DNA of 64,000 bases, taken from Spirosoma agri. Lineage in GTDB: Bacteria > Bacteroidota > Bacteroidia > Cytophagales > Spirosomataceae. The stretch's first letter is position 1. Every line of letters begins with the position of its first letter. Location: positions 558,001 to 622,000 of the forward strand of contig NZ_JAAGNZ010000001.1 in NCBI RefSeq assembly GCF_010747415.1, read 5' to 3'. Shown piece after piece: positions 44,383-53,962 of the stretch. The notes below the pieces were generated by a model. It did no database searches. It was not told the DNA's origin and saw nothing but the letters and a program-made list of their open reading frames with translations. The position numbers were made by a program, and so were the translations under genes.

Positions 44383-45225
44383 ATGTCTTGGTTCGTCCGA
44401 AAAGATAAGGGTATTCAAACCCCGACCGAAATGAAGCGGGAAGCCCCCGACGGTCTGTGGTATCAATGCCCAAACTGTAAGAAAGTGATGCATACGCGCG
44501 AGCACAAACTCAACGCGTATACGTGTGTTCACTGCAATTATCACGAGCGAATAGGTTCGGAAGCTTATTTTTCCATCCTGTTCGACGACAATGAGTTCAC
44601 CGAACTGGATGCAACGATGATCTCGGCCGATCCGTTGAACTTCGTTGACACAAAAGCGTATCCGGATCGGGTAAAGTCAACGATTGCCAAAACCGGGTTA
44701 CGGGATGCCGTTCGGACTGCCTATGGTCCGGTCAACAGCCGAATCGTTACGATGGCGGTTATGGATTTTAACTTCATCGGCGGCTCGATGGGGTCGGTTG
44801 TCGGTGAGAAAATCGCCCGTGCCATTGACTACGCGATAAAAAATAAAACGCCTTTCCTGATGATTTCACGGTCGGGGGGAGCGCGGATGATGGAAGCCGG
44901 TTTTTCGCTGATGCAGATGGCAAAGACCTCCGCCAAATTAGCGTTGTTGTCGGAAGCGAAACTACCTTATGTATCGTTGCTGACGGACCCGACGACGGGT
45001 GGAGTTACGGCATCATACGCCATGCTGGGCGATTTCAACATTGCCGAGCCGGAAGCATTGATCGGCTTCGCTGGCCCACGGGTCATCCGGGAAACCATCG
45101 GTAAAGATTTGCCGAAAGGATTTCAGAGCGCCGAATTCGTTCTTGATCACGGCTTTCTCGACTTTATTGTTGACCGGAAAGATCTGAAAGACAAGCTGAC
45201 AAATCTGTTTAGAATGTTGATGTAA
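44383..45225 (+). CDS. accD: Acetyl-CoA carboxylase carboxyltransferase beta subunit
   Basis: 280 residues. Makes malonyl-CoA together with AccA from carboxybiotin and acetyl-CoA. N-terminal zinc ribbon [12 protein letters not shown] with [13 protein letters not shown]; carboxyltransferase domain with [34 protein letters not shown] and [12 protein letters not shown], then [14 protein letters not shown] -7-like TATCTTTA lies at 44304-44311. No other fatty acid gene is adjacent; AccA, AccB and AccC are encoded elsewhere. Confidence 0.96.
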   Translation: MSWFVRKDKGIQTPTEMKREAPDGLWYQCPNCKKVMHTREHKLNAYTCVHCNYHERIGSEAYFSILFDDNEFTELDATMISADPLNFVDTKAYPDRVKSTIAKTGLRDAVRTAYGPVNSRIVTMAVMDFNFIGGSMGSVVGEKIARAIDYAIKNKTPFLMISRSGGARMMEAGFSLMQMAKTSAKLALLSEAKLPYVSLLTDPTTGGVTASYAMLGDFNIAEPEALIGFAGPRVIRETIGKDLPKGFQSAEFVLDHGFLDFIVDRKDLKDKLTNLFRMLM

Positions 45226-45253
45226 TGTAGAGACCGGCGGACCAGTCTCTACA
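45226..45253 (+). terminator. Hairpin after accD
   Basis: TGTAGAGAC (45226-45234) pairs with GTCTCTACA (45245-45253). There is no T-run, so termination is only probable. It lies 13 nt before the radical SAM start. Confidence 0.5.
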
Positions 45254-45265
45254 AATGGATTATTT

Positions 45266-46243
45266 ATGCGACTTGTCTCCCATCCGGTTTTGTGTAACTA
45301 CTATGTGACGTACCGCTGTAACGCCACCTGTAGTTTCTGCGATATATGGGAGCGTCCTTCTCCGTATGTTACGCTGGATAATGCCCGCGAAAACCTTCGG
45401 GATCTGAAAAAATTAGGCGTTCGGGTGATTGATTTTACCGGTGGAGAGCCCTTGCTGCACCGTCAGTTGCCCGAACTGCTTCAGGAAGCTAAGCGGCTCG
45501 GCTTTATCACAACCGTCACGACCAACGCGTTACTGTATCCCAAACAGGCTGAACGCTTGCGGGGGCTGGTCGATATGCTTCATTTTTCGCTCGATTCACC
45601 CATTGCCGCCGAACACGATCAGTCTAGAGGAGTTCGCTGCTTCGATAAAGTAATGGAGTCGATCGCGCTGGCTCGGCAACTGGGTGAGCGACCCGATATT
45701 CTGTTCACCGTATTTGACCGGAACATCGAACAGATCAGGCAGATGCACGAAGAGATTTGTTTGCCCAACGATCTGGTTCTGATTCTGAATCCCGTTTTCG
45801 AGTACAATACGGTTGAAACGGGCGACCGTTTATCCGATGCCGCGCTGAAGGAGTTGTCGTGGTGGGGGAAACAAAAAAATGTTTACCTAAACGAAGCGTT
45901 TATTCAGCTCCGACTCGATGGTGGTAATCACGTCGATGACCCTATTTGCAAGGCAGGTAGCACCACCATCGTCATTTCTCCGGAAAATAAGCTTGTCTTA
46001 CCCTGCTACCATTTAGGGTTGAAAGATTTTGCCGTTGACGGACACCTGTATGACCTCTACCGTTCAGCCGACGTGCAGAAACTGGTGGCGCTGGAAGGCC
46101 GACTGCCCGCCTGCGAAGGGTGCGTGATCAATTGCTACATGCAGCCGTCGTTTGCCGTTGAAGTGAACAAGTACTGGTGGAAAGCCCTGTCCAGCACGCT
46201 CAAGTACAACTGGATAAAGGGTACCTGGAAGCAACTGGTCTAA
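45266..46243 (+). CDS. Radical SAM protein with SPASM-like tail
   Basis: 325 residues. The TYRCNATCSFCDIWERPS motif holds the CxxxCxxC that binds the catalytic 4Fe-4S cluster; IDFTGGEPLLH is the SAM-binding GGE. The C-terminal cysteines (DPICKAGSTTIVISPEN, LVLPCYHLG, CEGCVINCYMQPSF) suggest one more cluster as in SPASM or twitch domains, used in peptide modification or cofactor synthesis. Its stop codon directly abuts the stop codon of the next, convergent gene. No precursor peptide gene is seen nearby, so the substrate is unknown. Confidence 0.82.
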   Translation: MRLVSHPVLCNYYVTYRCNATCSFCDIWERPSPYVTLDNARENLRDLKKLGVRVIDFTGGEPLLHRQLPELLQEAKRLGFITTVTTNALLYPKQAERLRGLVDMLHFSLDSPIAAEHDQSRGVRCFDKVMESIALARQLGERPDILFTVFDRNIEQIRQMHEEICLPNDLVLILNPVFEYNTVETGDRLSDAALKELSWWGKQKNVYLNEAFIQLRLDGGNHVDDPICKAGSTTIVISPENKLVLPCYHLGLKDFAVDGHLYDLYRSADVQKLVALEGRLPACEGCVINCYMQPSFAVEVNKYWWKALSSTLKYNWIKGTWKQLV

Positions 46244-47362
46244 TCACTTTTTTATAATTTTGCGCACCATCGACCGCCCGTCAATCGTGGCATGGATCAA
46301 ATAAACGCCCTGTGCCAAACTGCCCATACCAATAACTTGTTCGTGCTGCCGGGCTACCCGATTGAAAGCGAGTCGATGAAGTTCCCGACCGTTTGCATCG
46401 ACTAATCGCAGCGATACGGTAGACGGCTGGCTGGTCTGGACGACCACTTGCAGGCGATCGTCAACCGGATTTGGAAAAACGGTAAACGAGACGTCTTCGT
46501 CCTTATAGTTGGATAAAGCCGTAACAAGTGCTCCTTCAAGGGCTGGTTCGTAAGGTGGAAGAACGCCGGGTGTGCCGGGCTTATCGACAACAATTAGCGG
46601 AATTTCCTCAATTGTCTGACTCAGCAGAACGCCATTTCGGTATTCGCTGACGGTGATTGCCACACTAAAATAGCCCAGTTGCGTTGGCATGTCCCACGTC
46701 AGTTCGCCGGTTCGACTCGCAAGCTTAAAGGTGCCCTGCCGGGTTAGATCGTTCGGAAACTGGTACGAGCCGATGGATCGGAAACTGCACGGGTCATTGG
46801 TATTAATCGTCAGCGGGCGTGTCAGCGCATACACCAGACTATCGCCCTCGGCATCTTTAGCCTGTAAGGAAAGGGTAGTTCGCTGATTCGCAGCGATCTG
46901 AAAGCTGGCTGTCGTGAGGGCCAATGCCGGCGTCTGGTTTGGGGTTGTATTGGTCAGAAATGTGGTTCTCAGCGTCAGGGACTCCTGTTGCGTGGCACTA
47001 TTGGGAATGTTGACCGATGGCGTCCGGTTCTGCAGAGAGGTTGTTACGGAATAGGTGCCGGGACCGGCGTAGGTATGATTCATCCGGTAGGTATTCACGC
47101 TAATTTCTCGGTTCGACACCAGCAGCCGGCTTTGTCTGGTTACGGTTTGTGTCTGCCCATCGCCGAAACACAACAGTATACCGTTCATATTGTCAGCAGC
47201 AGTGGCTCCCTCCCGTTCATTGAGATACAAAGTTGCTGTTACTTCGTACGTCAATGAGGAGCCTGCTATTGGTTTTACCTGAATATAACCACCGAGTAGG
47301 TGAGTGCCGTAAGAAACCTGACCGCCTAGAATCAGTAGGCTTAGCAGTAGAAACGTTCTCAT
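46244..47362 (-). CDS. Secreted T9SS cargo protein
   Basis: 372 residues from the ATG at 47362, giving a signal peptide (MRTFLLLSLLILGGQVSYG). The frame opens upstream to 47458, but that would bury the signal. PKD/cadherin-like sheet regions follow (TYEVTATLYLNER, HTYAGPGTYSVTTSL, AKDAEGDSLVYAL). The C-terminal 80 residues (FTVFPNPVDDRLQVVVQTSQ ... GVYLIHATIDGRSMVRKIIKK) are a type-A T9SS sorting domain, which routes the protein through the type IX secretion system. It lies divergent from the enoyl-CoA hydratase gene. Role unknown, probably surface. Confidence 0.85.
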   Translation of the reverse strand: MRTFLLLSLLILGGQVSYGTHLLGGYIQVKPIAGSSLTYEVTATLYLNEREGATAADNMNGILLCFGDGQTQTVTRQSRLLVSNREISVNTYRMNHTYAGPGTYSVTTSLQNRTPSVNIPNSATQQESLTLRTTFLTNTTPNQTPALALTTASFQIAANQRTTLSLQAKDAEGDSLVYALTRPLTINTNDPCSFRSIGSYQFPNDLTRQGTFKLASRTGELTWDMPTQLGYFSVAITVSEYRNGVLLSQTIEEIPLIVVDKPGTPGVLPPYEPALEGALVTALSNYKDEDVSFTVFPNPVDDRLQVVVQTSQPSTVSLRLVDANGRELHRLAFNRVARQHEQVIGMGSLAQGVYLIHATIDGRSMVRKIIKK

Positions 47363-47469
47363 AAGTAGTTGAGGGATAAGACGTAGTTGACCGAATAACT
47401 CTAAATAGGTACATTGTCGTATAGCGACATACTGAAGATTTTTTAAACGGTATTTCACTCAGTTTAACC

Positions 47470-48285
47470 ATGCTTTACACGGCCGATCAAACCACCGAGT
47501 TGCCCGCCAGCGGCTTTCGTTACCTACGGACAACGCTGGACGATCATGTCCTGACGATCACGCTGAATCGCCCCGAAAAGAAAAATGCGCTGAATCCGGC
47601 CATGCTGAACGAACTGGCTTTTGCGTTGGCCTATGCGCACTATACTGCATCGGTTTGGCTTGTTGTGCTGGCAGCCGCAGGGGACACCTTCTGCGCCGGT
47701 ATGGACCTGAAAGCGCTGTCGTCTGGTGAGGGTGAGCTGGGTACGGTTCCTGAACCAGCCGGCCCTGTTCGGCTGGGTGAGCTGATGGCGCAACTGCGCA
47801 AACCCTGCGTTGCCCAAGTACAAGGGCCGGTGTATGCGGGTGGCTTTCTGCTGGTAGGAGGGAGTACCTACGTTGTTGCGGCTGAGTCGGCAACGTTTAG
47901 CCTGCCGGAGGTGAAGCGGGGCCTGTTCCCGTTTCAGGTACTGGCTATATTACTGGAAATCATGCCTGCCCGAACGGCTCTCGATCTGTGCCTGCGCGCC
48001 CGAACACTGACTGCCACCGATGCGCTGGCCATCGGTCTGGTAACAGAAATTGCTCCACCGGATGACTTAAATTCAGCGGTCAGCCGCTTGACGAACGAAT
48101 TAAAACAGTTTTCGCCGACCGCTACCACCTTTGGGCTACGCGCCTATCAGCAACTGAAAAGCCTGCCGTCGAGCGAACAGCAGGCTTATCTGTACGACCA
48201 ATTTCAGCAGCTTCAGCAAACACCCGATGCGAAAGAAGGCATGGCGGCTTTTCTGGAGAAACGAAAACCGAACTGGACGTCGTAA
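47470..48285 (+). CDS. Enoyl-CoA hydratase/isomerase family protein
   Basis: 271 residues of the crotonase fold. LTITLNRPEKKNALNPAML, AAAGDTFCAGMDLKAL (oxyanion hole) and QGPVYAGGFLLVGGSTYVVA with SLPEVKRGLFPFQVLAILLE carry the CoA-binding and catalytic elements. The glutamate in PEVKRGL is retained. Substrate uncertain: hydratase, methylglutaconyl-CoA hydratase or isomerase are all possible. It is monocistronic and divergent from the T9SS cargo gene. Confidence 0.87.
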   Translation: MLYTADQTTELPASGFRYLRTTLDDHVLTITLNRPEKKNALNPAMLNELAFALAYAHYTASVWLVVLAAAGDTFCAGMDLKALSSGEGELGTVPEPAGPVRLGELMAQLRKPCVAQVQGPVYAGGFLLVGGSTYVVAAESATFSLPEVKRGLFPFQVLAILLEIMPARTALDLCLRARTLTATDALAIGLVTEIAPPDDLNSAVSRLTNELKQFSPTATTFGLRAYQQLKSLPSSEQQAYLYDQFQQLQQTPDAKEGMAAFLEKRKPNWTS

Positions 48286-48304
48286 TACGTAACAGTAAAG
48301 ATCG

Positions 48305-48757
48305 CTAGGGGCAATTCTGCTTTCTACGGGTGTCGATGATGGTTTGGATTTTCCAGGCCCCCGCCAGCTTCACTAGCGTAAACGCGTTGACGCCACAGTG
48401 GCTTTGCTGGCCGTTGTAATAGAAGGAGTAGGGTGTCCAGGCGGTTGCCAGTTCACCATCAATTTTAATGTCCATGCCCGATAGTCGTTCGTCCAGCGAT
48501 CCGGGTTTGGCTTTGCCGACAGAGGCTATAAACTTACTGATAGCCTCGTCCTGGACCGACACCTCGCCCTGCTTGTTCATGACGGTTTGTAAGCGGGCTC
48601 CGGGCGCCATGATGGATTTGATCAGGGTTGAATCTGCTTTTTTCATGCTCTCGAATAGTTGATTAATCGAAGCCCGGACGGCGGCTTCGTCGGTTGGTGA
48701 CTGGGCGATGGCTGGAAAGCAGGCAAAGGATGCCAGCAGGAACAGTACGGCTTTCAT
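48305..48757 (-). CDS. Exported NTF2-like (SnoaL/DUF4440-type) protein
   Basis: 150 residues with a signal peptide (MKAVLFLLASFACFPAIAQ). The remainder (AAVRASINQLFESMKKADSTLIKSIMAP ... DIKIDGELATAWTPYSFYYNG ... KLAGAWKIQTIIDTRR) is the alpha+beta cone of the NTF2-like superfamily. Such proteins are enzymes or ligand binders of unknown substrate. It lies downstream of the xylA terminator and convergent with the enoyl-CoA hydratase gene. Confidence 0.8.
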   Translation of the reverse strand: MKAVLFLLASFACFPAIAQSPTDEAAVRASINQLFESMKKADSTLIKSIMAPGARLQTVMNKQGEVSVQDEAISKFIASVGKAKPGSLDERLSGMDIKIDGELATAWTPYSFYYNGQQSHCGVNAFTLVKLAGAWKIQTIIDTRRKQNCP

Positions 48758-48790
48758 GGGGTTACATTAAGATAGGTACGAGAAATAAAA

Positions 48791-48841
48791 GCGGCCCTGC
48801 CCGAGCGAATTATCAGTGACAATTCGCTCGGGCAGGGCCGC
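48791..48841 (-). terminator. xylA terminator
   Basis: Twenty-one-base perfect arms (48791-48811 and 48821-48841), loop of 9 nt. On the minus strand the hairpin is followed by TTTTATTT, as an intrinsic terminator for xylA. Confidence 0.85.
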
Positions 48842-48859
48842 TCGCGGATCAATGATCGA

Positions 48860-50200
48860 TTAAATATACTGATTGACGATCATTTCGTAAAGCTCCTGTT
48901 TGCCACTGACTTGCTTCGGCTCTCCGTTGGCCATGGCGTAGGAACGTAGGTCGTCTAACGTTAATTCGCCCTTCTCGAACCGAGCACCTTCGCCACCGTC
49001 GTAGCTAGCATACCGGTCAGCGCGTAACTGCTTGTATTTCGACTTGCCCAGAATGGCCTCGGCTGCAATCGCTGCCCGCGCGAAGGTATCCATACCGCCA
49101 ATGTGCGCGATGAAAATATCTTCCAGATCCGTCGAGTTCCGCCGGGTCTTGGCATCGAAATTCACGCCACCCGATTTCAAACCGCCCGCTTCCAGAATTA
49201 CCAACATCGCTTCGGTTAGTTCATACACATCAACCGGAAACTGATCAGTATCCCAGCCGTTCTGGTAGTCACCCCGGTTGGCATCGATCGACCCCAGCAT
49301 GTTGTTGTCAGCTGCTACCTGCAATTCGTGCGCAAAGGTGTGGCTGGCCAGCGTAGCGTGGTTGGTTTCTATGTTGAGCTCGAAATCATCCTGTAACCCA
49401 AAACGGTTCAGGAAACCGACCACCGTAGCCGCGTCGAAGTCATACTGATGCTTGGTTGGTTCCATCGGCTTCGGCTCGATGTAGAACGATCCCGTAAAGC
49501 CCTGTTTGCGCGCATAATCCCGGCTGATCTGAAGGAATTTGCCTAGGTGCTCCTGCTCACGCTTCATGTTGGTGTTGAGCAGCGACATGTACCCTTCGCG
49601 ACCGCCCCAGAAGGTATAGCCACGACCACCCAGTTCAATGGTAGCGTCGATGGCATTCTTGACCTGCCAGCCGCCATGTGCCAGTACGTGGAAGTCGGGG
49701 TTGGTTGAGGCACCGTTCATGTAGCGTTCGTGCGAGAAGAGGTTCGCCGTTCCCCATAACAGCTTGACACCACTAGCCGCCTGCTTCTGTTTGGCATAGT
49801 CGACGATGGCGCGGAAGTTTTTCTCGAACTCAGCATTCGAATTGCCTTCGGGCGCTACATCGACATCGTGGAAGCAGTAGTACTCCATGCCTATTTTGGT
49901 GATGAACTCGAAGGCCGCGTCCATCTTTTCGTGCGCAGCCGCGAGTGGGTCCGAATGCTGATCCCACGGAAAATGCTTAACCCCAGGACCAAATGGATCG
50001 GCTCCCGTGCCGCAGAAGGTGTGCCAATAGGCGGTAGCAAACCGGAACAGATCCTTCATCGGTGTGCCGAGAATGGACCTGTTGGCGTCGTAAAATTTGA
50101 AAGCCAATGGATTGTCGGATTCGCGACCTTCGTATTGGATTGGTTTTTCAATAAACGGGAAAAACGTTTTTTCGCCGAGCGTTAAGTTCGTACCAGACAT
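48860..50200 (-). CDS. xylA: Xylose isomerase
   Basis: 446 residues from the ATG at 50200 ([11 protein letters not shown]). It converts D-xylose to D-xylulose with two divalent cations. Conserved elements are [13 protein letters not shown] (catalytic His and Asp), [54 protein letters not shown], the metal loop [19 protein letters not shown] and [13 protein letters not shown]. It lies downstream of a lipoprotein gene and xylB on the same strand, but hairpins before and after suggest separate transcripts. Confidence 0.97.
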   Translation of the reverse strand: MSGTNLTLGEKTFFPFIEKPIQYEGRESDNPLAFKFYDANRSILGTPMKDLFRFATAYWHTFCGTGADPFGPGVKHFPWDQHSDPLAAAHEKMDAAFEFITKIGMEYYCFHDVDVAPEGNSNAEFEKNFRAIVDYAKQKQAASGVKLLWGTANLFSHERYMNGASTNPDFHVLAHGGWQVKNAIDATIELGGRGYTFWGGREGYMSLLNTNMKREQEHLGKFLQISRDYARKQGFTGSFYIEPKPMEPTKHQYDFDAATVVGFLNRFGLQDDFELNIETNHATLASHTFAHELQVAADNNMLGSIDANRGDYQNGWDTDQFPVDVYELTEAMLVILEAGGLKSGGVNFDAKTRRNSTDLEDIFIAHIGGMDTFARAAIAAEAILGKSKYKQLRADRYASYDGGEGARFEKGELTLDDLRSYAMANGEPKQVSGKQELYEMIVNQYI

Positions 50201-50292
50201 GCTTATTGGGTTTTGAAACAGATAAGGTCCCAAAGGTCACTAGCGCTTGGGACTATAGCAACTAGAGAAAGGCCGGAGTGCCCAGTTTCTTA

Positions 50293-51036
50293 CTACTGCG
50301 CCGGCACCGGCACATAAAAACCATCGGGCTGTTTGAAGGGGAGCAATGAGGAATAGCTTCCATCATACTGACGCACAGGTCCGGTAAGCTGGTATAAAGG
50401 CATCACCTGTACATTCGATGCCCAGAATTGCGTGTCGATATAGAATTCATTTTTGAAATCCTTGTCTGTCGAGAGCGTGAGGTAATTCCGAAACGTCAAT
50501 GGCGATTTCTCTGCACTGTAGGAGAAGATGTCGACCATGACCGGCTTTTTCTGTTCTGGACGCCAGAGGGATTTCTCCGGCATTATGTCGGGCGTTCCGG
50601 ATAGAGCCAGTGCGCCCCTGGGAACAACCACGAATTGCTGCTTGTAGAGTCTGGTTCTGGGTGGAATAAAGCTAACCTGATCTTCTTTCGCGATAGTACC
50701 ACTTGTTGTGATCGAATAGCGGCTACGATAACCGCCGTACGATGACAATTGGACGTTGGCTACATCGGACCAGTAATCGACTTTTTCCTGACCAAAAATC
50801 AGGGAGGAACGTTTCCAGTCGATGTACAAAGGCTGATTCAACTTGTTGGTTATCGATACCTTCATCTGCCCCCGTTCGCTGGCAAAGCTGTATTGAAGCG
50901 TTAGGGTATCGTTATCCAGAACCAGCCCTTCGGTTGTTGGCTTGACGTTGCTTCCCCGCAACGTAATAACCTGTACTTTAGGTGAACATCCCGCCAGGAG
51001 GATCAATGCAACAACCAGGAGGTATATTATTTTCAT
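50293..51036 (-). CDS. Lipoprotein of unknown function
   Basis: 247 residues. MKIIYLLVVALILLAGC is a lipoprotein signal with LAGC lipobox (Cys17), so it is anchored in the periplasmic leaflet or outer membrane. The rest is beta-rich, with TLQYSFASERGQMKVSITNKL, LYIDWKRSSLIF and TRLYKQQFVVV. No named family recognised. It lies between xylB and xylA on the same strand, with a long palindrome between it and xylB, so a role in xylose uptake is not established. Confidence 0.6.
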   Translation of the reverse strand: MKIIYLLVVALILLAGCSPKVQVITLRGSNVKPTTEGLVLDNDTLTLQYSFASERGQMKVSITNKLNQPLYIDWKRSSLIFGQEKVDYWSDVANVQLSSYGGYRSRYSITTSGTIAKEDQVSFIPPRTRLYKQQFVVVPRGALALSGTPDIMPEKSLWRPEQKKPVMVDIFSYSAEKSPLTFRNYLTLSTDKDFKNEFYIDTQFWASNVQVMPLYQLTGPVRQYDGSYSSLLPFKQPDGFYVPVPAQ

Positions 51037-51111
51037 AATCTTCCCTAAGAACTAATGATCAATTCACCCCAGAAAAATACGACAGCTGAACCGCAATAGA
51101 GCCTGTTTGTC

Positions 51112-51178
51112 AGCGGGTGTCGGATGGCCGATACGCCGTATCTCCAAGATACGGCGTATCGGCCATCCGACACCCGCT
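51112..51178. repeat. 32-bp perfect palindrome with GATACGCC core
   Basis: Arms 51112-51143 and 51147-51178 are perfectly complementary over 32 bases with a 3-nt loop (CCA). It lies 3' of xylB (minus strand). The core GATACGCCGTATCT is shared, with one base changed, with the palindrome at 7318-7372. Confidence 0.85.
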
Positions 51179-51185
51179 AATATAA

Positions 51186-52670
51186 TTAATGCTTCTGTTG
51201 CAGTAATGACAGCCACTGTCCGTAAGCGTCCCGATAGGCTTCCTGCGCGCGCATGTCTGGCTCGATGGTCCGTACGACTTTCAGGCCGGAGAAGGCTTCC
51301 TGCGCATTCTTGTAATAACCCAGCCCCAGTCCGGCCCCACGGGCGGCACCCTGAGCACCATCGGTATTATATAGTTCAATCGATGCACCCGTCAGATTCG
51401 CGAGCGTATCGCGGAAGAGTGGGCTTAGGAACATATTCGCTTCGCCCGCCCGGATCGTTTGCAGGCCAACACCGACGCTTTCCATGACCTGAATACCATA
51501 ATACAGCGCAAAGACAATGCCTTCCTGGGCTGCGCGGATAAAATGGGGTAAGCCGTGGCGCGTCAATTGCAAACCATGAAACGAAGCACCCAGATCGGCA
51601 TTTTCAAGAACGCGTTCGGCTCCATTGCCGAAGGGAAGACACTGCAAACCATCGGCACCGATGGGGGCTTCATGCGCCAGAACGTTCATCTCGTCGTAGC
51701 CAATCGATCGGTTGAGGACCTGATTGCGAAGCCAGCTGTTCAGAATACCCGTGCCATTTACGCACAACAAAACACCGTAACGGGGCGCTGTGGGCGTATG
51801 ACTAACGTGCAAAAAGGTATTGACCCGCGACTTGGGATCGTAGTTGACCTGATCGCTCACCCCATATACGACACCTGATGTTCCGGCGGTAGCCGCAATC
51901 TGGCCCGGCTCCAACACATTCAGGGAGAACGCATTATTGGGCTGGTCGCCAGCGCGGTACGTAACGGGTGTCCCGGCGGAGAGGCCAAGCTCGGCGGCTG
52001 CCGATGTGCTCAATTCGCCCTGTGGCGCGAAGGTTGGTTTGATCGTTGGAATCAGTCCGGAATCAAAACCGAAGTAATCCAATAGAAACTGAGCTGGCTG
52101 ATCGGCCTGGAAATCCCAGAACACACCTTCCGATAAGCCCGATGCGGTCGTGACGATATCGCCCGTCATGCGAGCCGCCAGGTAATCGCCGGGAAGCATG
52201 AATTTGTAAACCTGTGCATACACGTCCGGCTCGTTCGCTTTAACCCAGGCGAGTTTGGCAGCGGTGAAATTGCCCGGTGAGTTGAGTAAATGCTGGAGCG
52301 TACGTTCGTGGCCCAGATCGTCGAATGCACGGTTCCCAAACGGAACGGCGCGGCTGTCGCACCAGATAATGGAAGGGCGCAGTACATTGAACGCTTTATC
52401 GACCACGACCAGTCCATGCATCTGGTACGAAATGCCAATGGCTTTCACGTCTTCCGGCCGAACGTTTGCTTTCTTTAAAACAGCTTTGCTGGCCAGACAG
52501 GCGTTTTTCCACCAGTTTTCGGGTTGCTGTTCGGCGAATCCCGCTTGTGGAGATTCAATGGCCATTTCAGTTTCCGGAAAAAAAGCAGAAGCGACCGCCG
52601 TGCCGCTTTCTGCCTCAACTAAACACGCTTTAACGGACGAACTGCCCAGGTCGAAGCCAATAAGATACAT
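51186..52670 (-). CDS. xylB: Xylulokinase
   Basis: 494 residues, FGGY carbohydrate kinase phosphorylating D-xylulose to feed the pentose phosphate pathway. GFDLGSSSVKACLV (phosphate 1), ISYQMHGLVVVDK, IIWCDSRAVPFG, KLAWVKANEP, ATAGTSGVVYG and GEANMFLSPLFRDTLANLTG mark the FGGY fold. The MHGL motif near the substrate fits xylulokinase rather than glycerol kinase. It is upstream of the lipoprotein gene and xylA on the minus strand. Confidence 0.94.
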   Translation of the reverse strand: MYLIGFDLGSSSVKACLVEAESGTAVASAFFPETEMAIESPQAGFAEQQPENWWKNACLASKAVLKKANVRPEDVKAIGISYQMHGLVVVDKAFNVLRPSIIWCDSRAVPFGNRAFDDLGHERTLQHLLNSPGNFTAAKLAWVKANEPDVYAQVYKFMLPGDYLAARMTGDIVTTASGLSEGVFWDFQADQPAQFLLDYFGFDSGLIPTIKPTFAPQGELSTSAAAELGLSAGTPVTYRAGDQPNNAFSLNVLEPGQIAATAGTSGVVYGVSDQVNYDPKSRVNTFLHVSHTPTAPRYGVLLCVNGTGILNSWLRNQVLNRSIGYDEMNVLAHEAPIGADGLQCLPFGNGAERVLENADLGASFHGLQLTRHGLPHFIRAAQEGIVFALYYGIQVMESVGVGLQTIRAGEANMFLSPLFRDTLANLTGASIELYNTDGAQGAARGAGLGLGYYKNAQEAFSGLKVVRTIEPDMRAQEAYRDAYGQWLSLLQQKH

Positions 52671-52882
52671 GGAAATAGGTTTTAGGATTTATGAGGTACA
52701 GGGTATGGGCAAGCGTAGTCGCCAAACGACAAACCACCGTACCGTAACCATCTTTTTTGGTGCAAAATACACAATCCTAAACAGACATCAACACCCGACC
52801 GCTTCCTCAATCTACGGGCTCGTTTCGAAAATGACCCCGGCTTTTCGTTTCTTTGCAGTCTGAAACAAGCTGATGTGCGCCT

Positions 52883-53878
52883 ATGAGTCCGGTCCTGGAT
52901 ATGACCATCGACGAACTGTTCGACCAATTCGACAAACTGCGGGTCCTGATTATAGGCGATGTAATGCTCGATTCGTATGTGTGGGGGCGTGTGGAGCGCA
53001 TCTCACCCGAAGCTCCCGTGCCGATCGTGGCTGTTAATCGGCGTGAGTTGCGGCTTGGCGGAGCGGGTAACGTATTACTGAACGTACAGGCATTAGGAGC
53101 CGAAGCGATCATCTGTTCAGTCATTGGAACCGACGAACCCGGTGATCGACTTATCGGACAGCTTACCGAGCGTGCTCTGAATTGCGATGGTCTGATTCGC
53201 AGTCAAGATCGGATCACAACCATCAAGGAACGTATTATTGCTGGTTCGCAACAAGTGGTTCGCGTTGATACCGAAACGGATAAATACATCACCGCCGATG
53301 AGCGGACGCAATTAGTAGCCAAGGCCAAAGAACTGATTCCAACGTGTCATGTCGTCATTTTCGAGGATTACGACAAAGGTGTATTAAGTAAAGAAGCCAT
53401 CGCGGAAATTACCGACTTCGCCAACGAGCAGGGTATTCCAACGGTCGTTGATCCGAAGAAACGGAACTTCCTGTCGTATCAGAACACGACGCTGTTCAAG
53501 CCGAACCTGAAAGAACTTCGGGAAGGGCTAAAACTTGAATTTGATGTCGATAATGCTACTGAATTCCGGGCAGCTGTCGATGAACTGATCACCCGGCTTA
53601 ACATAAAAGGGGCACTGATCACCCTTTCTGAACGGGGGGTCTACATTGATTTCAACGACGAGAAGCGGAAATTGCCGGCCCACGTTCGTCAGATCGCCGA
53701 CGTGTCGGGTGCGGGTGATACCGTGATCAGCATTGCGGCCTGTTGTGTCGCGTTGAAGCAGTCGCCCAGTATCATTGCGGGCTTATCGAACCTCGGTGGC
53801 GGACTCGTTTGCGAATCGGTTGGTGTTGTGCCAATCGACAAAGCCCAGTTGAAAGAAGAAGCCAAAGAAAATTTGTAA
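52883..53878 (+). CDS. hldE1: D-glycero-beta-D-manno-heptose-7-phosphate kinase
   Basis: 331 residues, PfkB family. VLIIGDVMLDSYVWGRVERISPEAPVPIV, LGGAGNVLLNVQALGA and DVSGAGDTVISIAACCVAL with the catalytic Asp in GAGD are those of RfaE domain I. This is the kinase half only; the nucleotidyltransferase half that E. coli HldE carries is absent and would be encoded elsewhere. It gives ADP-heptose precursors for lipopolysaccharide core. ATG at 52883 or 52901. Its stop codon lies inside a long palindrome. Confidence 0.87.
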   Translation: MSPVLDMTIDELFDQFDKLRVLIIGDVMLDSYVWGRVERISPEAPVPIVAVNRRELRLGGAGNVLLNVQALGAEAIICSVIGTDEPGDRLIGQLTERALNCDGLIRSQDRITTIKERIIAGSQQVVRVDTETDKYITADERTQLVAKAKELIPTCHVVIFEDYDKGVLSKEAIAEITDFANEQGIPTVVDPKKRNFLSYQNTTLFKPNLKELREGLKLEFDVDNATEFRAAVDELITRLNIKGALITLSERGVYIDFNDEKRKLPAHVRQIADVSGAGDTVISIAACCVALKQSPSIIAGLSNLGGGLVCESVGVVPIDKAQLKEEAKENL

Positions 53879-53962
53879 CGCGGACATCCTGTCCGCTGGG
53901 CATAGGATAACAATTGATTGACAACTCAGCCTATGCTCAGCGGACAGGATGTCCGCGTTACA
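53874..53962. repeat. Compound palindrome across two convergent stop codons
   Basis: Left arm 53874-53906 and right arm 53930-53962 pair over 33 bp with one G-T pair. The left arm contains the TAA of the heptose kinase gene (53876-53878), the right arm the stop of hemE (53958-53960). Each arm also contains its own small hairpin (GCGGACATCCTGTCCGC). It probably terminates both genes. Confidence 0.8.

Noticed and set aside
52255..52863. 202-codon open frame on the plus strand over the 5' half of xylB
   Set aside because: Antisense shadow of xylB, which has full family conservation; the translated sequence shows no domain and odd composition.
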